A DNA stretch of 64,000 bases from Streptomyces sp. NBC_01498 (GCF_036327775.1 NZ_CP109598.1:2480001-2544000); one strand, 5' to 3'. Counted from the first letter of the stretch, positions 51,272-60,530 are shown. Numbers and translations are program-made. The notes: generated by a model not told the origin, from the letters alone.

Positions 51272-52531
51272 TTACGAACGGTCGCCGTCAATCAGCGCGG
51301 CGGCGGTGAAAAGCTCCACACCGACCTGAATCGCCCGTTCGTCCACGTCGAAATCGCCCCGGTGCAGGTCCCGCCGGGCGGTGTCCCCCGGAATCCGGAC
51401 ACCGAGCCGGGCCATCGCGCCGGGCACCTGCTCCAGGTACCAGGAGAAGTCCTCGCCGCCCAGGCTCTGTTCGGTGTCCTCGATCGACTGGACACCGCGC
51501 CGGGCGGTCTGCGCGTCCCGCAGCAGCTCCGCCACCATCAGATCGTTGACGACAGGCGGCACCCCGCGCACGTAGTTGATCTGCGACTTGGCGTGGTAGA
51601 GCGCGGAGATCTCGTCGATCGCCGCGTGCACCAGGTCCGGCGCCTCGCGCCAGGACTTCAGGTCCAGGCAGCGGACGGTGCCGGAGAGTTCGGCGTGCTG
51701 CGGGATGACGTTGCACGCGTGACCGGCGGCGATCCGGCCCCAGGTGAGCGCGAGTCCGGCGCGGGCGTCGACGCGGCGGGCCAGCAGCGCGGGCACCTCG
51801 GTGGCGACCTTGGCGGCGGCGGTGACCAGGTCGGTGGTCAGGTGCGGGCGGGCTGTGTGGCCGCCGGGGCCGTCGAGGGAGACCTCCAGCCGGTCGCAGG
51901 CGGAGGTGATGGGGCCGGTACGCAGGCCGATGGTGCCGACGTCCACACGCGGGTCGCAGTGCACGGCGACGATCTTGCCGACGCCCTCCAGGACACCGGA
52001 CTCGATCGCGTCGAGGGCGCCGCCGGGCAGCACCTCCTCGGCGGGCTGGAAGATCAGCCGCACCGGCTGGGGCAGCCGGCCCTCGCGGGCCAGCTCGGCC
52101 AGGACGAGACCGGCGCCGAGGACGGCGGTGGTGTGGACGTCGTGACCGCAGGCGTGCGCGCGGTCGGGCACGGTGGAGCGGTACGCGACCCCGGCCTTGG
52201 TGTCCGGGATCGGCAGGGCGTCGATGTCCGCGCGCAGCGCGAGCATGGGGCGGGCGCCGGTGGCCCCGTCGTGGGTGCCGATGTCGCAGAAGAGTCCGGT
52301 GCCGGTGTTGAGAACGCGCGGGGTGAGACCGGCCTGCTCCAGGCGGCGCTTGAGCGCGGCGGTGGTACGGAACTCCTGGTTGCCCAGCTCCGGGTGCATG
52401 TGCATGTCTCTGCGGAAGGCGATCAGCTCGGTACGCAGCGCTTCGGGCAGCGTGCCGGGCAGCGCCGTCGCGCTGGACTCTCCGGACTGGTCGGCATCGG
52501 CTTCGGACTCGCGGGACATCAACTGGTTCAC
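51272..52531 (-). CDS. M20-family amidohydrolase (N-acyl amino acid type)
   Basis: 419 residues, peptidase M20/IAP-type metalloamidase. Metal motifs: HMHPELGNQE, ACGHDVHTTAV, FQPAEEVLPGGA with catalytic Glu, and HCDPRVDVG; lid domain with GPGGHTARP. Likely hydrolyses N-acyl amino acids or related amides. GTG at 52531 follows TACCCT (complement of 52539-52544) by 7 nt; no ribosome site: leaderless. An in-frame ATG at 52519 is the alternative. In streptomycetes it sits beside the nucleoside importer, without known functional link. Confidence 0.92.
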   Translation of the reverse strand: MNQLMSRESEADADQSGESSATALPGTLPEALRTELIAFRRDMHMHPELGNQEFRTTAALKRRLEQAGLTPRVLNTGTGLFCDIGTHDGATGARPMLALRADIDALPIPDTKAGVAYRSTVPDRAHACGHDVHTTAVLGAGLVLAELAREGRLPQPVRLIFQPAEEVLPGGALDAIESGVLEGVGKIVAVHCDPRVDVGTIGLRTGPITSACDRLEVSLDGPGGHTARPHLTTDLVTAAAKVATEVPALLARRVDARAGLALTWGRIAAGHACNVIPQHAELSGTVRCLDLKSWREAPDLVHAAIDEISALYHAKSQINYVRGVPPVVNDLMVAELLRDAQTARRGVQSIEDTEQSLGGEDFSWYLEQVPGAMARLGVRIPGDTARRDLHRGDFDVDERAIQVGVELFTAAALIDGDRS

Positions 52532-52538
52532 CTGTTGA

Positions 52539-52544
52539 AGGGTA
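52539..52544 (-). promoter_or_regulatory. -10 hexamer for leaderless M20 gene
   Basis: TACCCT on the minus strand, then TCAACAG, then GTG. Confidence 0.5.
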
Positions 52545-52928
52545 GGCCCTCGGAGGGGGCGGCTGCCCGGCGATCAACAAAACTTCAGCCCGAAAGGCGT
52601 AAGAAAGGGCGGCGAGGAGCGAGTAGCGGATCCCGGGGGCGGGTAAACTCGCCCCTCCGTCGTGGGGTGGCGACGGACAGTGACGGCCGCTCCGGTCCGG
52701 AGCGCCGGGGCCGTGTCCCGTTCCGCCTCTCCGTACGGCTGTACGGCCCTGCCCCGCCACCGTACGGACGGTGACCGGCCGCCCGGACGCCCGGGGCGGA
52801 CGACCCGTGCCGAGGTGTCCGACACCGGCCTCCGTGTCGGGCGAGCCGGGCGCCGGAGACCGGTGCTCCCCGCAGGCGCCCGCGGCCTCAGGTGAAGTCG
52901 GCACAACTCCCCTTCCTCACAAGGTCAC
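52545..52928. other. gene-free stretch
   Basis: About 380 nt between divergent genes. I see no gene with a ribosome site and Streptomyces codon pattern; recurrent CCGTACGG and CTGTACGGC words only. Confidence 0.4.
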
Positions 52929-52959
52929 TTGACGGCCGCGACGGCAAAACCGTTACGGT
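52929..52959 (+). promoter_or_regulatory. promoter of the 53-56 kb module
   Basis: TTGACG (52929-52934), 19-bp spacer, TACGGT (52954-52959): a good vegetative (HrdB-type) promoter 70 nt upstream of the first gene of the module. Confidence 0.55.
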
Positions 52960-53028
52960 GTATGCGAGATGTACGAGTCCGTGACCACGTTCACCGGACG
53001 GAGCGGTCGGCACGCGTACGGGGGATTC

Positions 53029-53460
53029 ATGTCGTTCGACGAGGAATGGGCCGGACTCCGTGAGGCCGCGGCCCAGCGCAACTCCATGCGGCTCAACAGC
53101 CTTCCGGCCGACGGCGGCGGAGGCGGGGGCGGCGCGGCCGATCTGGTGGTCAACCGGGACGACCTCGGCCGGATCGGGAACGACGCGTACGGTCTGCGGG
53201 TCCGCCTCTCCAAGGACGGCGACCACGCCCGTACCACCACCCACGACGCGGCGATCGCGCTGACCAACAGCCAGTTCACCAGCGGTTCCGCGCTGCTCAA
53301 GGTGAACGACCGCTGGAGCACGCATCTGAGGACACTGCTCGACGCCTGCGCGCGGATCTCGAACCACCTGGACTACACGAAGGCCGCCCACTCCAAGGAC
53401 GAGGTGAAGATCGAGGGCGATCTGACCTCGGTCTCCAAGCTTTCGGAATACCTGAAGTAG
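53029..53460 (+). CDS. WXG/ESX-like small helical protein
   Basis: 143 residues. Start chosen at ATG 53029 (GGGGGA 5 nt upstream); an upstream in-frame ATG (52969) would add 20 residues. N-terminus SFDEEWAGLREAAAQRN, a Gly-rich hinge (GGGGGGG) and then helices with EWAG and RWSTHLRTLL, ending in TSVSKLSEYLK. No Cys, no signal peptide. The size, helical-hairpin character and partnership with the next gene suggest a small type VII (ESX)-type partner or chaperone, but it is not a clean WXG100 match. Followed by the large protein 72 nt later. Confidence 0.7.
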   Translation: MSFDEEWAGLREAAAQRNSMRLNSLPADGGGGGGGAADLVVNRDDLGRIGNDAYGLRVRLSKDGDHARTTTHDAAIALTNSQFTSGSALLKVNDRWSTHLRTLLDACARISNHLDYTKAAHSKDEVKIEGDLTSVSKLSEYLK

Positions 53461-53532
53461 TACACGCGCACCGGACACACGAACCGGACAGGCGCACAGG
53501 ACACGTGACGGAGCGGTCGGGGGAAGTTCGGC

Positions 53533-55878
53533 ATGCTGAAGTACGAGGACATCGTCGATGCCCCGGTGGAGAAGCTGAAGGCAGCCGCCGACGACTGGGC
53601 GGAGATGACCGGCAAACTGGACCGGCTGGCCCAGGACGCCCAGGACGGCATGAAGTCCGGTGCGGACAAGGCCGCCTGGCAGGGCGTCAACGCGGGCGTC
53701 ACCAAGGAGTTCATCGCCAAGACGGCCAAGGAGTTCACGGACGCCGCCGCCGAGGCGAAGGGCGTGAAGCTGATCCTGGACGACGGCTACGCGGCCATCA
53801 AGAAGGCCAGGGACGACCTGCTGAACATCCGCGACCACGAGGGTCCGGCGGCCGGTGTCCACGTGGGCGCCACGGGCAAGGTCACCGCCCGGAACTCGAT
53901 CCAGGAGCTGACGCCGCAACAGCGCGCGCACGATCCGGACTACCAGGAGATCCTCCGGCAGGAAAGGCGGAACGTCGCAGCCTGGCAGGCGAAGATCGAC
54001 AAGATCGTCGAGACCTGCGGTGACACCGACGTGGCGTTCAAGAACGCCCTGGAGGCCAACGTCACCGACCGCAAGGACTTCAGCGGCCCGACGTACACGA
54101 AGCTGGACCAGGAGGAGGCCGCGCGGGCCGCCGCGCTGGCGGCCAGGGGCCGGGACCTCACCCACACCGAACTCCAGGCCCTCAACGAGCTGTTGGCGGA
54201 CAACGGCAAGTCGGTGGAGTTCTCCAGGAACTTCTACGAGAAGCTCGGCCCGGAGAAGTCCCTCGCGTTCTTCGGTGAGCTGGCCACCGACACGTCCACC
54301 TACGGCAAGGTCGACAGCGAACGGCTCAAGGACGTACAGGAACTTCAGCGGAATCTGGGGCTGAACCTGGCCACCGCCTCCCACGACCCGAAGTTCACCG
54401 CCGAATGGGGCCCGGAGCTGCGCAAACTGGGCACGGAACGCATCCCGTTGTACAAGGGTGACTACAACGGGGCCTTCGGGTACCAGCTCCTCGGCGGCAT
54501 CATGCGGACCGGGAACTACGACCCGAAGTTCCTCAACCCGATGGCCGAACACGTGGCCCAGCTCCACCAGAAGGACCCGTACCTGTTCGCCGACAGCAAG
54601 ATGATGCCCGGCACGATGGCGAACCCGTTCAACCCGTCGGGCGCGGGCGGCGCGGGCTACGACCCGATGACCGCCATGCTGGAGGCCCTCGGCAACAGCC
54701 CGGACGCGGCAAAGCAGTTCTTCACCGACCCGCCGACCGCGTACAACGAGGACGGCACGGTCAACGCCGGCGCGACGGCCGGCCTCGGCAAGACCGGCGA
54801 CACCGCGATCACCAACTACCTCGACTTCTTCGGCAACGAGAAGTGGGAAAGCTTCCCCGACATCAACGGGCATCACCCGGACGACGCGGAGAAATCCGTC
54901 GCCCACATGCCCGACGCCCTGGGCCGGGCACTGGAAGCCGCGACCCTCGGCTATCCGGCCGGACACCCGGACGGCAACGTCGCGCGGGACGCGGACAACG
55001 CGGCGGTCATGCGGCAGGTCATGGAGAAGTACGGGACGGACCCGGCCCTGCTCGATCAGCAGAAGGCGCTGGCGGACAGTCTCGGGACCATGGGAGCCGG
55101 CTACATCAACGACATCAACTGGGCGCTCGCAGGCACCGGCCCCGGCAGCGTGTTCGGTGGGGGGCCGACGGAAGGCCGCATCGACTTCGACTACTCCTCC
55201 GGCGGCGACGGCGAGAGCACCGTCCGCGATTTCCTCAGCGCCGTGGGTCAGCACCCCGACGCCTATGCCACGCTCTCCACCGCCGAGCAGGTTTACACCC
55301 GCAGCGTGCTGGAGGCGCAGGTCGGACCGGACGGCAAGGTCGATGAGGGGGGCGCCAGGACCGCCATCCGTGTCGGCTCCGAGGTGCAGGGCATGCTCGA
55401 CCAGACACGCGCCGACCAGGTGATTGCCGACAACCTCGACAGCCATGAGGAATTCGAGAAGGCGGTAGCCAAACGCGCTGGTTTGATCGAATTCGGGACG
55501 GCTGTCGGGGTGGGCGCTGCTGTCGCCTTCCTGCCCGCCGCTCCGGCGGTGGGCGCGGCCGCGGTCCTCATCCCGCTCGCCTCCGACGCCGGCCCACCCC
55601 TGGTCGAAGGGACCGTCGGCCAGATCGTCGGTGCGATCTCCGAGAAATCGGTGGACGAGAACGAGGACAAGGTCAAGGAATTGAACGAGGGCGAAAGGCG
55701 CACGATCTATTCCTCCGGCGAAGGTCGGGCCATGGCGCCGCTGAACGAGTTCATGGCGCGAAATGGAATAGATCCCGAGGGCGAGTTCGGCGCTGATCTC
55801 ACCGAATCCCAACTGGCCGGCTATCAAAAGGGCAACAGTCGTGCCGAGCAACAGGGCCACGATCCGGAAACCGGCTGA
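53533..55878 (+). CDS. large helical protein with WXG-like N-terminus, unknown function
   Basis: 781 residues; GGGGGAAG 7 nt before the ATG. Residues 1-110 are amphipathic helices with a WQG turn (AAWQGVNAG near 49), as in ESX/LXG substrates. A long helical middle follows (about 110-640) with FGGGIMRTGNYDP-like and GYINDINWALAGTGPGS segments, then a hydrophobic hairpin (FGTAVGVGAAVAFLPAAPAVGAAAVLIPLA, about 660-690) and a charged C-terminal part. No signal peptide and no toxin motif that I can name. I recall a family of such Streptomyces proteins under a DUF number (possibly DUF6571), unverified. Could be a type VII effector, a pore former or a cell-envelope protein. Confidence 0.75.
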   Translation: MLKYEDIVDAPVEKLKAAADDWAEMTGKLDRLAQDAQDGMKSGADKAAWQGVNAGVTKEFIAKTAKEFTDAAAEAKGVKLILDDGYAAIKKARDDLLNIRDHEGPAAGVHVGATGKVTARNSIQELTPQQRAHDPDYQEILRQERRNVAAWQAKIDKIVETCGDTDVAFKNALEANVTDRKDFSGPTYTKLDQEEAARAAALAARGRDLTHTELQALNELLADNGKSVEFSRNFYEKLGPEKSLAFFGELATDTSTYGKVDSERLKDVQELQRNLGLNLATASHDPKFTAEWGPELRKLGTERIPLYKGDYNGAFGYQLLGGIMRTGNYDPKFLNPMAEHVAQLHQKDPYLFADSKMMPGTMANPFNPSGAGGAGYDPMTAMLEALGNSPDAAKQFFTDPPTAYNEDGTVNAGATAGLGKTGDTAITNYLDFFGNEKWESFPDINGHHPDDAEKSVAHMPDALGRALEAATLGYPAGHPDGNVARDADNAAVMRQVMEKYGTDPALLDQQKALADSLGTMGAGYINDINWALAGTGPGSVFGGGPTEGRIDFDYSSGGDGESTVRDFLSAVGQHPDAYATLSTAEQVYTRSVLEAQVGPDGKVDEGGARTAIRVGSEVQGMLDQTRADQVIADNLDSHEEFEKAVAKRAGLIEFGTAVGVGAAVAFLPAAPAVGAAAVLIPLASDAGPPLVEGTVGQIVGAISEKSVDENEDKVKELNEGERRTIYSSGEGRAMAPLNEFMARNGIDPEGEFGADLTESQLAGYQKGNSRAEQQGHDPETG

Positions 55879-55924
55879 AGGCACCCGTCAACCGGCACCA
55901 CGACGTCTACGGAGAAGGATGCTG

Positions 55925-56608
55925 ATGATGACCACCCGCCGGAGGACACACGGGCTCCTCTGCGTGGCCCTGGCCGGTTCCCTGGGGTTCGGGGCCGTGG
56001 GCTGCGGTGGATCCGGCGGCACGGACGCGAAGGCGGCCGACACGTCCGTGACGGCCGACGAACTGTGCGCCGTGGGAGCCGTGAACAAGGGCGCGGCCGG
56101 GGCGCTCGAAGTCATCACCGGTACGACCTTGTTCGCTCCCACCGGTGGGGAGTCCGCCGTCGCCGCCGCGGCCGGGGAGTTGACCGGAGTGGCCGCACCC
56201 CTGGGCTCCGGGACCGGAGAGATCTGCAGTATCTATCCGCGTCCCGAATCCGGCGGCCCGGCCGATGAGATTCGTATCGTCTGGAGACTGAGCAGCACCC
56301 CGCCGAAGGAGGACACCGCCCGGAAATTCACCAGGCTTCCCATGGGCGAGAAAGCCGGTGCGGCTCACGACTCCGCGTTCGTCACGTTCCCTTGCTCGCC
56401 GGAGGACAAGCCTCTCGCGTCGCCCGACCACGTCAGTGTCTGGGCGCAGTCACGGGCAATGCCGACGGAGGCCGAGGGTGATGTGCGACCGCTCAAGAAC
56501 GCCTACGCCACCCTCGCCCACTCCTTCGCCCTCGCCATGGCGAAGGAGCTGAAGTGTGAGGACGGCGGCGGGCTCAAGCCCGAGCCGTCACTCGTCCCGG
56601 CGTCGTAG
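55925..56608 (+). CDS. lipoprotein of the WXG-like module
   Basis: 227 residues. Twin-basic signal (MMTTRRRTHGLLCVALAGSLGFGAVGC) with lipobox AVGC near residue 28. Mature domain has two Cys pairs (DELCAVGA, GEICSIYP, TFPCSPED, KELKCEDG) and looks like the DUF3558-type lipoproteins of actinomycetes (C..C with a conserved Ile-Tyr-Pro), unverified. GGAGAAGG 6 nt before ATG 55925; ATG 55919 and 55928 also possible. 46 nt after the large protein, same direction: one operon. If the large protein is an exported toxin this could be its immunity or assembly factor, a guess. Confidence 0.75.
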   Translation: MMTTRRRTHGLLCVALAGSLGFGAVGCGGSGGTDAKAADTSVTADELCAVGAVNKGAAGALEVITGTTLFAPTGGESAVAAAAGELTGVAAPLGSGTGEICSIYPRPESGGPADEIRIVWRLSSTPPKEDTARKFTRLPMGEKAGAAHDSAFVTFPCSPEDKPLASPDHVSVWAQSRAMPTEAEGDVRPLKNAYATLAHSFALAMAKELKCEDGGGLKPEPSLVPAS

Positions 56609-56641
56609 CCCGCCGCGGCACCGAACGGCGCCGCGCGCTGC

Positions 56642-56672
56642 GGCTGCCCGCCTCACGCGGAGGCGGGCAGCC
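56642..56672. terminator. terminator overlapping the end of the polysialyltransferase-like gene
   Basis: GGCTGCCCGCCT (56642-56653) pairs with AGGCGGGCAGCC (56661-56672), loop of 7. It includes the stop codon of the minus-strand gene and lies 34 nt after the plus-strand lipoprotein gene; it can end both. Confidence 0.8.
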
Positions 56673-57723
56673 TCGGCAGCCTGTGGACGTCCCTGGCCGT
56701 TCCCGTGACCCCGGACAGGAAGCCCTGCGCGCGTGGTGACGCGTTGTCCTTCAGCCACTCCGGCGCGATGTCCCACACCGCGACCCGCACGCCGGTGCCG
56801 GCGAGCGCGAGCGGCAGGGTGTGCACGACCGTCGACGGGAAGCTGAGCACGGTCGACCCGATCGGGCCGCGCCGGGCGATCAGTTCCAGCGGCAGGTCGG
56901 GCCGTACGATCTCCAGCCCCGTCTCGGTGGCGAGCCGGTGCAGTTTCTCCACGCTCTCGCGGCGGTGCGCGAAGTACCGCTTCGCGCCGTGGGTGCGGGC
57001 GAGCGAGCCGACCGCCGTCACGTACTGCTCCAGGTCGACCACGCCCGTCTCCACGAGCGAGGTGCCGACCATGTCCGCGCCCTTGGCGATCCGGGGCGGG
57101 CCGAAGGTGGCTTTGGTCCACTCGAAGGTGTTCGGGGTGACCGTGATGCCGGGCACCGCCTCCACCGGCATCGAGGTGAAGACCTCGACGCCGCGGGTGC
57201 GCGAGGGCGTGAGCCGGCGCCGCGCGACGGCGGAGACCGGCGCCAGCACCAATTCGCGCGGCCCGCGCCGACCGCCCCGGCGGTGCCAGCGCACCAGCGG
57301 TTCGCCGTGCACGAGTTGGGCGATGAACTCCATCGTCGCCGTCCCGTCGTCCACGACGGTCAGCTCCTTGCCGCTGACGAGGGTCAGCAGCAGCTGTACG
57401 TAGCGGGAGAACGGGTCGCCGATGACGATCCGCCGGGCCCCGCGCAGCAGCGGGGCCAGTTCCCGTACGGTCCGCAGCGGCGCTCCCGCGCCGCCGCGGG
57501 CCTCCTGCCAGCGCACCGTGAAGCCCGCGTCGCGGGCCAGCTCGGCCATCCGGCGGAGCTGGCCGCGCGACATGGGGTCGGTGGGCGACAGGACGACCAC
57601 GGTGAGTTCCGCACCGGTCGCGCTCGCCCGCGCCCACTCCAGCACGTTCAGGAGTTGGACCGGGCTCTCCACGAATGCGATGGCGCTGGGCGGGGGCGTG
57701 CGCACCCCGGAGGGACGGCTCAT
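56653..57723 (-). CDS. polysialyltransferase-like glycosyltransferase
   Basis: 356 residues, polysialyltransferase (Pfam A-2,8-polyST) style. Landmarks: FVESPVQLLN near the N-terminus, the acidic motif DDGTATM (D/E-D/E-G type), HRRES in place of the HP motif, and PSTVVHTLP for the S(S/T) motif. It would add nonulosonic acid units from CMP-donors, or cap a glycan. The gene follows neuB by 5 nt on the minus strand and so belongs to the four-gene operon starting at 61856. Cytoplasmic; no membrane segments. It may be one of a pair with the gene at 63024. Confidence 0.8.
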   Translation of the reverse strand: MSRPSGVRTPPPSAIAFVESPVQLLNVLEWARASATGAELTVVVLSPTDPMSRGQLRRMAELARDAGFTVRWQEARGGAGAPLRTVRELAPLLRGARRIVIGDPFSRYVQLLLTLVSGKELTVVDDGTATMEFIAQLVHGEPLVRWHRRGGRRGPRELVLAPVSAVARRRLTPSRTRGVEVFTSMPVEAVPGITVTPNTFEWTKATFGPPRIAKGADMVGTSLVETGVVDLEQYVTAVGSLARTHGAKRYFAHRRESVEKLHRLATETGLEIVRPDLPLELIARRGPIGSTVLSFPSTVVHTLPLALAGTGVRVAVWDIAPEWLKDNASPRAQGFLSGVTGTARDVHRLPRLPASA

Positions 57724-57728
57724 GGCTG

Positions 57729-58667
57729 TCAGACCGCCACGGGCTGTGCGCCGTCCGCGGACTCGGCGACGACACCGGCGACCCGGCGGAGCTTCTTCAT
57801 CGGGCCGAGCTCCGACTCGTACACCTTCTTGACGCCGTCACCGAGGGACGCCTCGATGGTGCGGATGTCGCGGACGAGGCGGGTGAGGCCCTGCGGCTCG
57901 ACGGAGGCGGCCTGGTCGGAGCCCCACATGGCGCGGTCGAGGGTGATGTGGCGCTCGACGAACGCGGCGCCGAGGGCGACGGCGGCGAGGGTGGTCTGGA
58001 GACCGGTCTCGTGGCCGCTGTAGCCGATCGGCACGTTCGGGTACTCGGCCTGGAGGCTGTTGATGACCCGCAGGTTCAGCTCCTCGGCCTTGGCCGGGTA
58101 GGTCGACGTGGCGTGGCAGAGCAGGATGTTCTCGCTGCCCAGCACCTCCACCGCGTGGCGGATCTGCTTCGGCGTCGACATGCCGGTGGAGAGGATGACC
58201 GTGCGTCCGGTGGCGCGCAGGGCGCGCAGCAGCTCGTCGTCCGTGAGGGACGCGGAGGCCACCTTGTGGGCGGGGACGTCGAACTTCTCCAGGAAGGCGA
58301 CGGCCTCGGTGTCCCACGGGGAGGCGAACCAGTCGATGCCGCGCTTCTTGCAGTGGGCGTCGATGGTGCGGTACTCGTCCTCGCCGAACTCGACCCGGTG
58401 ACGGTAGTCGATGTACGTCATCCGGCCCCAGGGGGTGTCGCGCTCGATGTCCCACTGGTCGCGCGGGGTGCAGATCTCCGGGGTGCGCTTCTGGAACTTG
58501 ACGGCGTCGCAGCCGGCCTCGGCGGCGGCGTCGATCAGCGCGAGCGCGTTGTCGATGTCGCCGTTGTGGTTGATGCCGATCTCACCGGTCACGTAGACGG
58601 GGCGGCCGGGACCCGCGGTGCGGGTGCCGAGGGTACGGAGACGGGAGTTGGTGCTCAGCGAGCTCAT
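57729..58667 (-). CDS. neuB: nonulosonic acid synthase (NeuB-like; likely Kdn or Kdn-9-P synthase)
   Basis: 312 residues, TIM-barrel. Condenses a hexose or N-acetylmannosamine (phosphate) with phosphoenolpyruvate. Conserved Y-V-T-GEIGINHNGD, AVKFQKRTP, WFASPWD, HKVASASLTDD, STGMST, LLCHATSTYPA, and GYSGHETG, HITLDR. The C-terminal SAF/antifreeze domain of classical NeuB (about 60 residues) is absent; length fits domain 1 only. AAGGA 8 nt before the ATG. 10 nt after neuA's stop; in operon with neuA-HAD. The cell wall polymer of streptomycetes contains Kdn, and CMP-Kdn pathway genes fit this product. Confidence 0.9.
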   Translation of the reverse strand: MSSLSTNSRLRTLGTRTAGPGRPVYVTGEIGINHNGDIDNALALIDAAAEAGCDAVKFQKRTPEICTPRDQWDIERDTPWGRMTYIDYRHRVEFGEDEYRTIDAHCKKRGIDWFASPWDTEAVAFLEKFDVPAHKVASASLTDDELLRALRATGRTVILSTGMSTPKQIRHAVEVLGSENILLCHATSTYPAKAEELNLRVINSLQAEYPNVPIGYSGHETGLQTTLAAVALGAAFVERHITLDRAMWGSDQAASVEPQGLTRLVRDIRTIEASLGDGVKKVYESELGPMKKLRRVAGVVAESADGAQPVAV

Positions 58668-58677
58668 CAGAAGGTCC

Positions 58678-59895
58678 TTACTTGGTCGAGATGTCGGCGG
58701 TGGTGCCATGGGGGGGCGCGGGGGTGTTGACGTCCAGACCGGGACCGAGGAGCCAGGTGGCGATCTCACGGATCGCCCCGGCGCCGCCGGGGGTCGTGGT
58801 GACGGCACGGGCCGCCGCGCGTACGGCGTCGTGAGCGCTCGCGACGGCCACCGGCCAGCCGGCGAGCGCGAAGCACGGGAGGTCGTTGACGTCGTTCCCG
58901 ACGTACAGCACCCGCTCAGGGGTGACCCCGTGTTCGTCGCACCACTGCTTCAGTGCGAGATCCTTGCGGTCGATGCCGTGCAGCACCGGCACGCGCAGCT
59001 TGCGGGCGCGTGCGGCGACGACCGGGTTCTGCTCGGTGGAGAGGATGAGCAGTTCCAGGCCGGCGCGGCGGAGGGCGGCGATTCCGAGGCCGTCGCCGCG
59101 GTGTACGGCGACGGTCTCCTTGCCCTCCGAGTCGACGAGCACCCGGTCGTCGGTCTGGGTGCCGTCGAAGTCCAGTACGACCGCGTCGATGTCGGCGCGG
59201 CCGGGCAGCGCGGGCGTGTCCAGGAGCGGCGCGAGGGCGCGGGCCCGCTCCAGGTCGTGCGGGTCGTCGATCTCCAGCACGCGCTCGGGGTCGGTGCTCA
59301 CCAGTTCGGTGCGCCCGAAGAAGCGGTGTCCGGCGTCCCGGAAGCCGTCGGCGCGCATCGCGTAGGCGGCGCCGGTCTCCAGGTATTCCTGGGGGCGGTC
59401 CTGCCTGCGGGGCCGGTTCGACTTGTCGTGGTTGACGCCGAAGCCGTCGCTCTCGGAGCGCCAGATGAAGCCGTGCGTCGGGGCGACGGTCAGCGCGCTG
59501 TCGGCGCCTCCGTCGGTGACGGCGGCCACGACGCCGTCGAGGTCGCCGGGGGTGATGAAGGGGCTGGTGCACTGCACGAGGAGGACGACCTCGGTCCGGT
59601 ACGCGGCACCGCGCATCGCGCCGTACGCGTCCATGGCGTGCAGGACGGCCGCCTCGCTGGTCGCGGTGTCGCCCGCGATGGCGGCCGGCCGCAGGACGAC
59701 GTCGGCGCCGGCGGCGCGGGCGGCGTCGGCGATGGCCGCGTCGTCGGTGGAGACGACGACGTCGGTCACCCGCCGGGCGGCCCGGCAGGCGAGCACGGCG
59801 CGCACGACGAGCGGGACTCCGCCGACCTGGGCGAGGTTCTTGGCGGGGACGCCCTTGGATCCACCGCGGGCGGGGATCACGGCGAGGACGGTCAT
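58678..59895 (-). CDS. neuA: CMP-nonulosonate cytidylyltransferase fused to HAD phosphatase
   Basis: 405 residues from the ATG at 59895 (AAGGAG 8 nt upstream). N-terminal cytidylyltransferase: AVIPARGGSKGVPAKNL, STDD, VLLVQCTSPFITPGD, ALEID-type EIDDPHDL. C-terminal HAD/KdsC phosphatase: DFDGTQTDDRV (motif I Asp pair), STEQNP (II), Lys in KDLALK (III), GNDVNDLPCF (IV), all intact. The fusion can remove the 9-phosphate and activate the acid, fitting a route from Kdn-9-P to CMP-Kdn. The frame remains open upstream to a GTG at 60534 that overlaps the stop of the previous gene (GTGA); that longer form would add 213 low-complexity residues. Confidence 0.88.
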   Translation of the reverse strand: MTVLAVIPARGGSKGVPAKNLAQVGGVPLVVRAVLACRAARRVTDVVVSTDDAAIADAARAAGADVVLRPAAIAGDTATSEAAVLHAMDAYGAMRGAAYRTEVVLLVQCTSPFITPGDLDGVVAAVTDGGADSALTVAPTHGFIWRSESDGFGVNHDKSNRPRRQDRPQEYLETGAAYAMRADGFRDAGHRFFGRTELVSTDPERVLEIDDPHDLERARALAPLLDTPALPGRADIDAVVLDFDGTQTDDRVLVDSEGKETVAVHRGDGLGIAALRRAGLELLILSTEQNPVVAARARKLRVPVLHGIDRKDLALKQWCDEHGVTPERVLYVGNDVNDLPCFALAGWPVAVASAHDAVRAAARAVTTTPGGAGAIREIATWLLGPGLDVNTPAPPHGTTADISTK

Positions 59896-60530
59896 GGGGG
59901 GTTCTCCTTGCTCTGCTGCGTCGTGCTGGTGCGCGGGGGTGTGTGCTCCCCCGGCGTCGTGCCGTCCGTACGGGCGTTCCTCCGCCGCGTCGGCGGATGC
60001 CTGCTCGGCCCCGCCGGACCAGCCGGACCAGCCGTAACCGGCGAGCGCGTCGCCCGGCAGGGTGCGACGACGCACCCGGGGGCCGGGGCCGGGCACGACG
60101 GCCGAGGTCGCCGCGGAGCCGGGCGGGACGGACGAGGTCACCGCAGGGCCGGGGCCGGGAACCGGCGCGGCCACGGGGCCGGGTACGACGGCCGCAGCCG
60201 TCGCATGACCGGGCACGACCGCCGCGGCCGCCGTGTGGTCGGAGCCGGACACAGGAGCGGTCGCGTGGCCGGAGGCCGGGGCCACCACCGAGCCGGAGCC
60301 GGGAGCGGCCACGGAGCCGGGCACGACCCCAGCAGCCGCCACGTCACCGTGAACCGGGGCCTCCACGTCACCGTGAACCGGGGCCTCCACCGAGCCGGAG
60401 CCGGGAGCGGCCACGGAGCCGGGCACAACCGCAGCAGCCGCCGCAGCCGCCACGTCGCCGTGCACCGGGCTCACCGCGCGGCCCTCCGCCGAAGCGGCGG
60501 TCTTCGGGTCGGGGCCCGTCCGGTCCGGGG
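59896..60530 (-). repeat. in-frame low-complexity region upstream of neuA
   Basis: 635 nt without an independent gene. Read in the neuA frame it encodes Ala/Pro/Val/Gly-rich repeats (VVPGSVAAPGSGSV, APVHGDVEAPVHGDV), and DNA repeats of about 24 bp (e.g. CACGTCACCGTGAACCGGGGC, twice near 60340-60390) are visible. Either a coding extension of neuA or a non-coding linker. Confidence 0.6.

Noticed and set aside
52888..55884. 998-residue open frame on the minus strand opposite the large helical protein
   Set aside because: Reading-frame shadow: Arg/Val/Gly-rich composition, no ribosome site, and the plus-strand frame has WXG-like helices, good start and operon neighbours.
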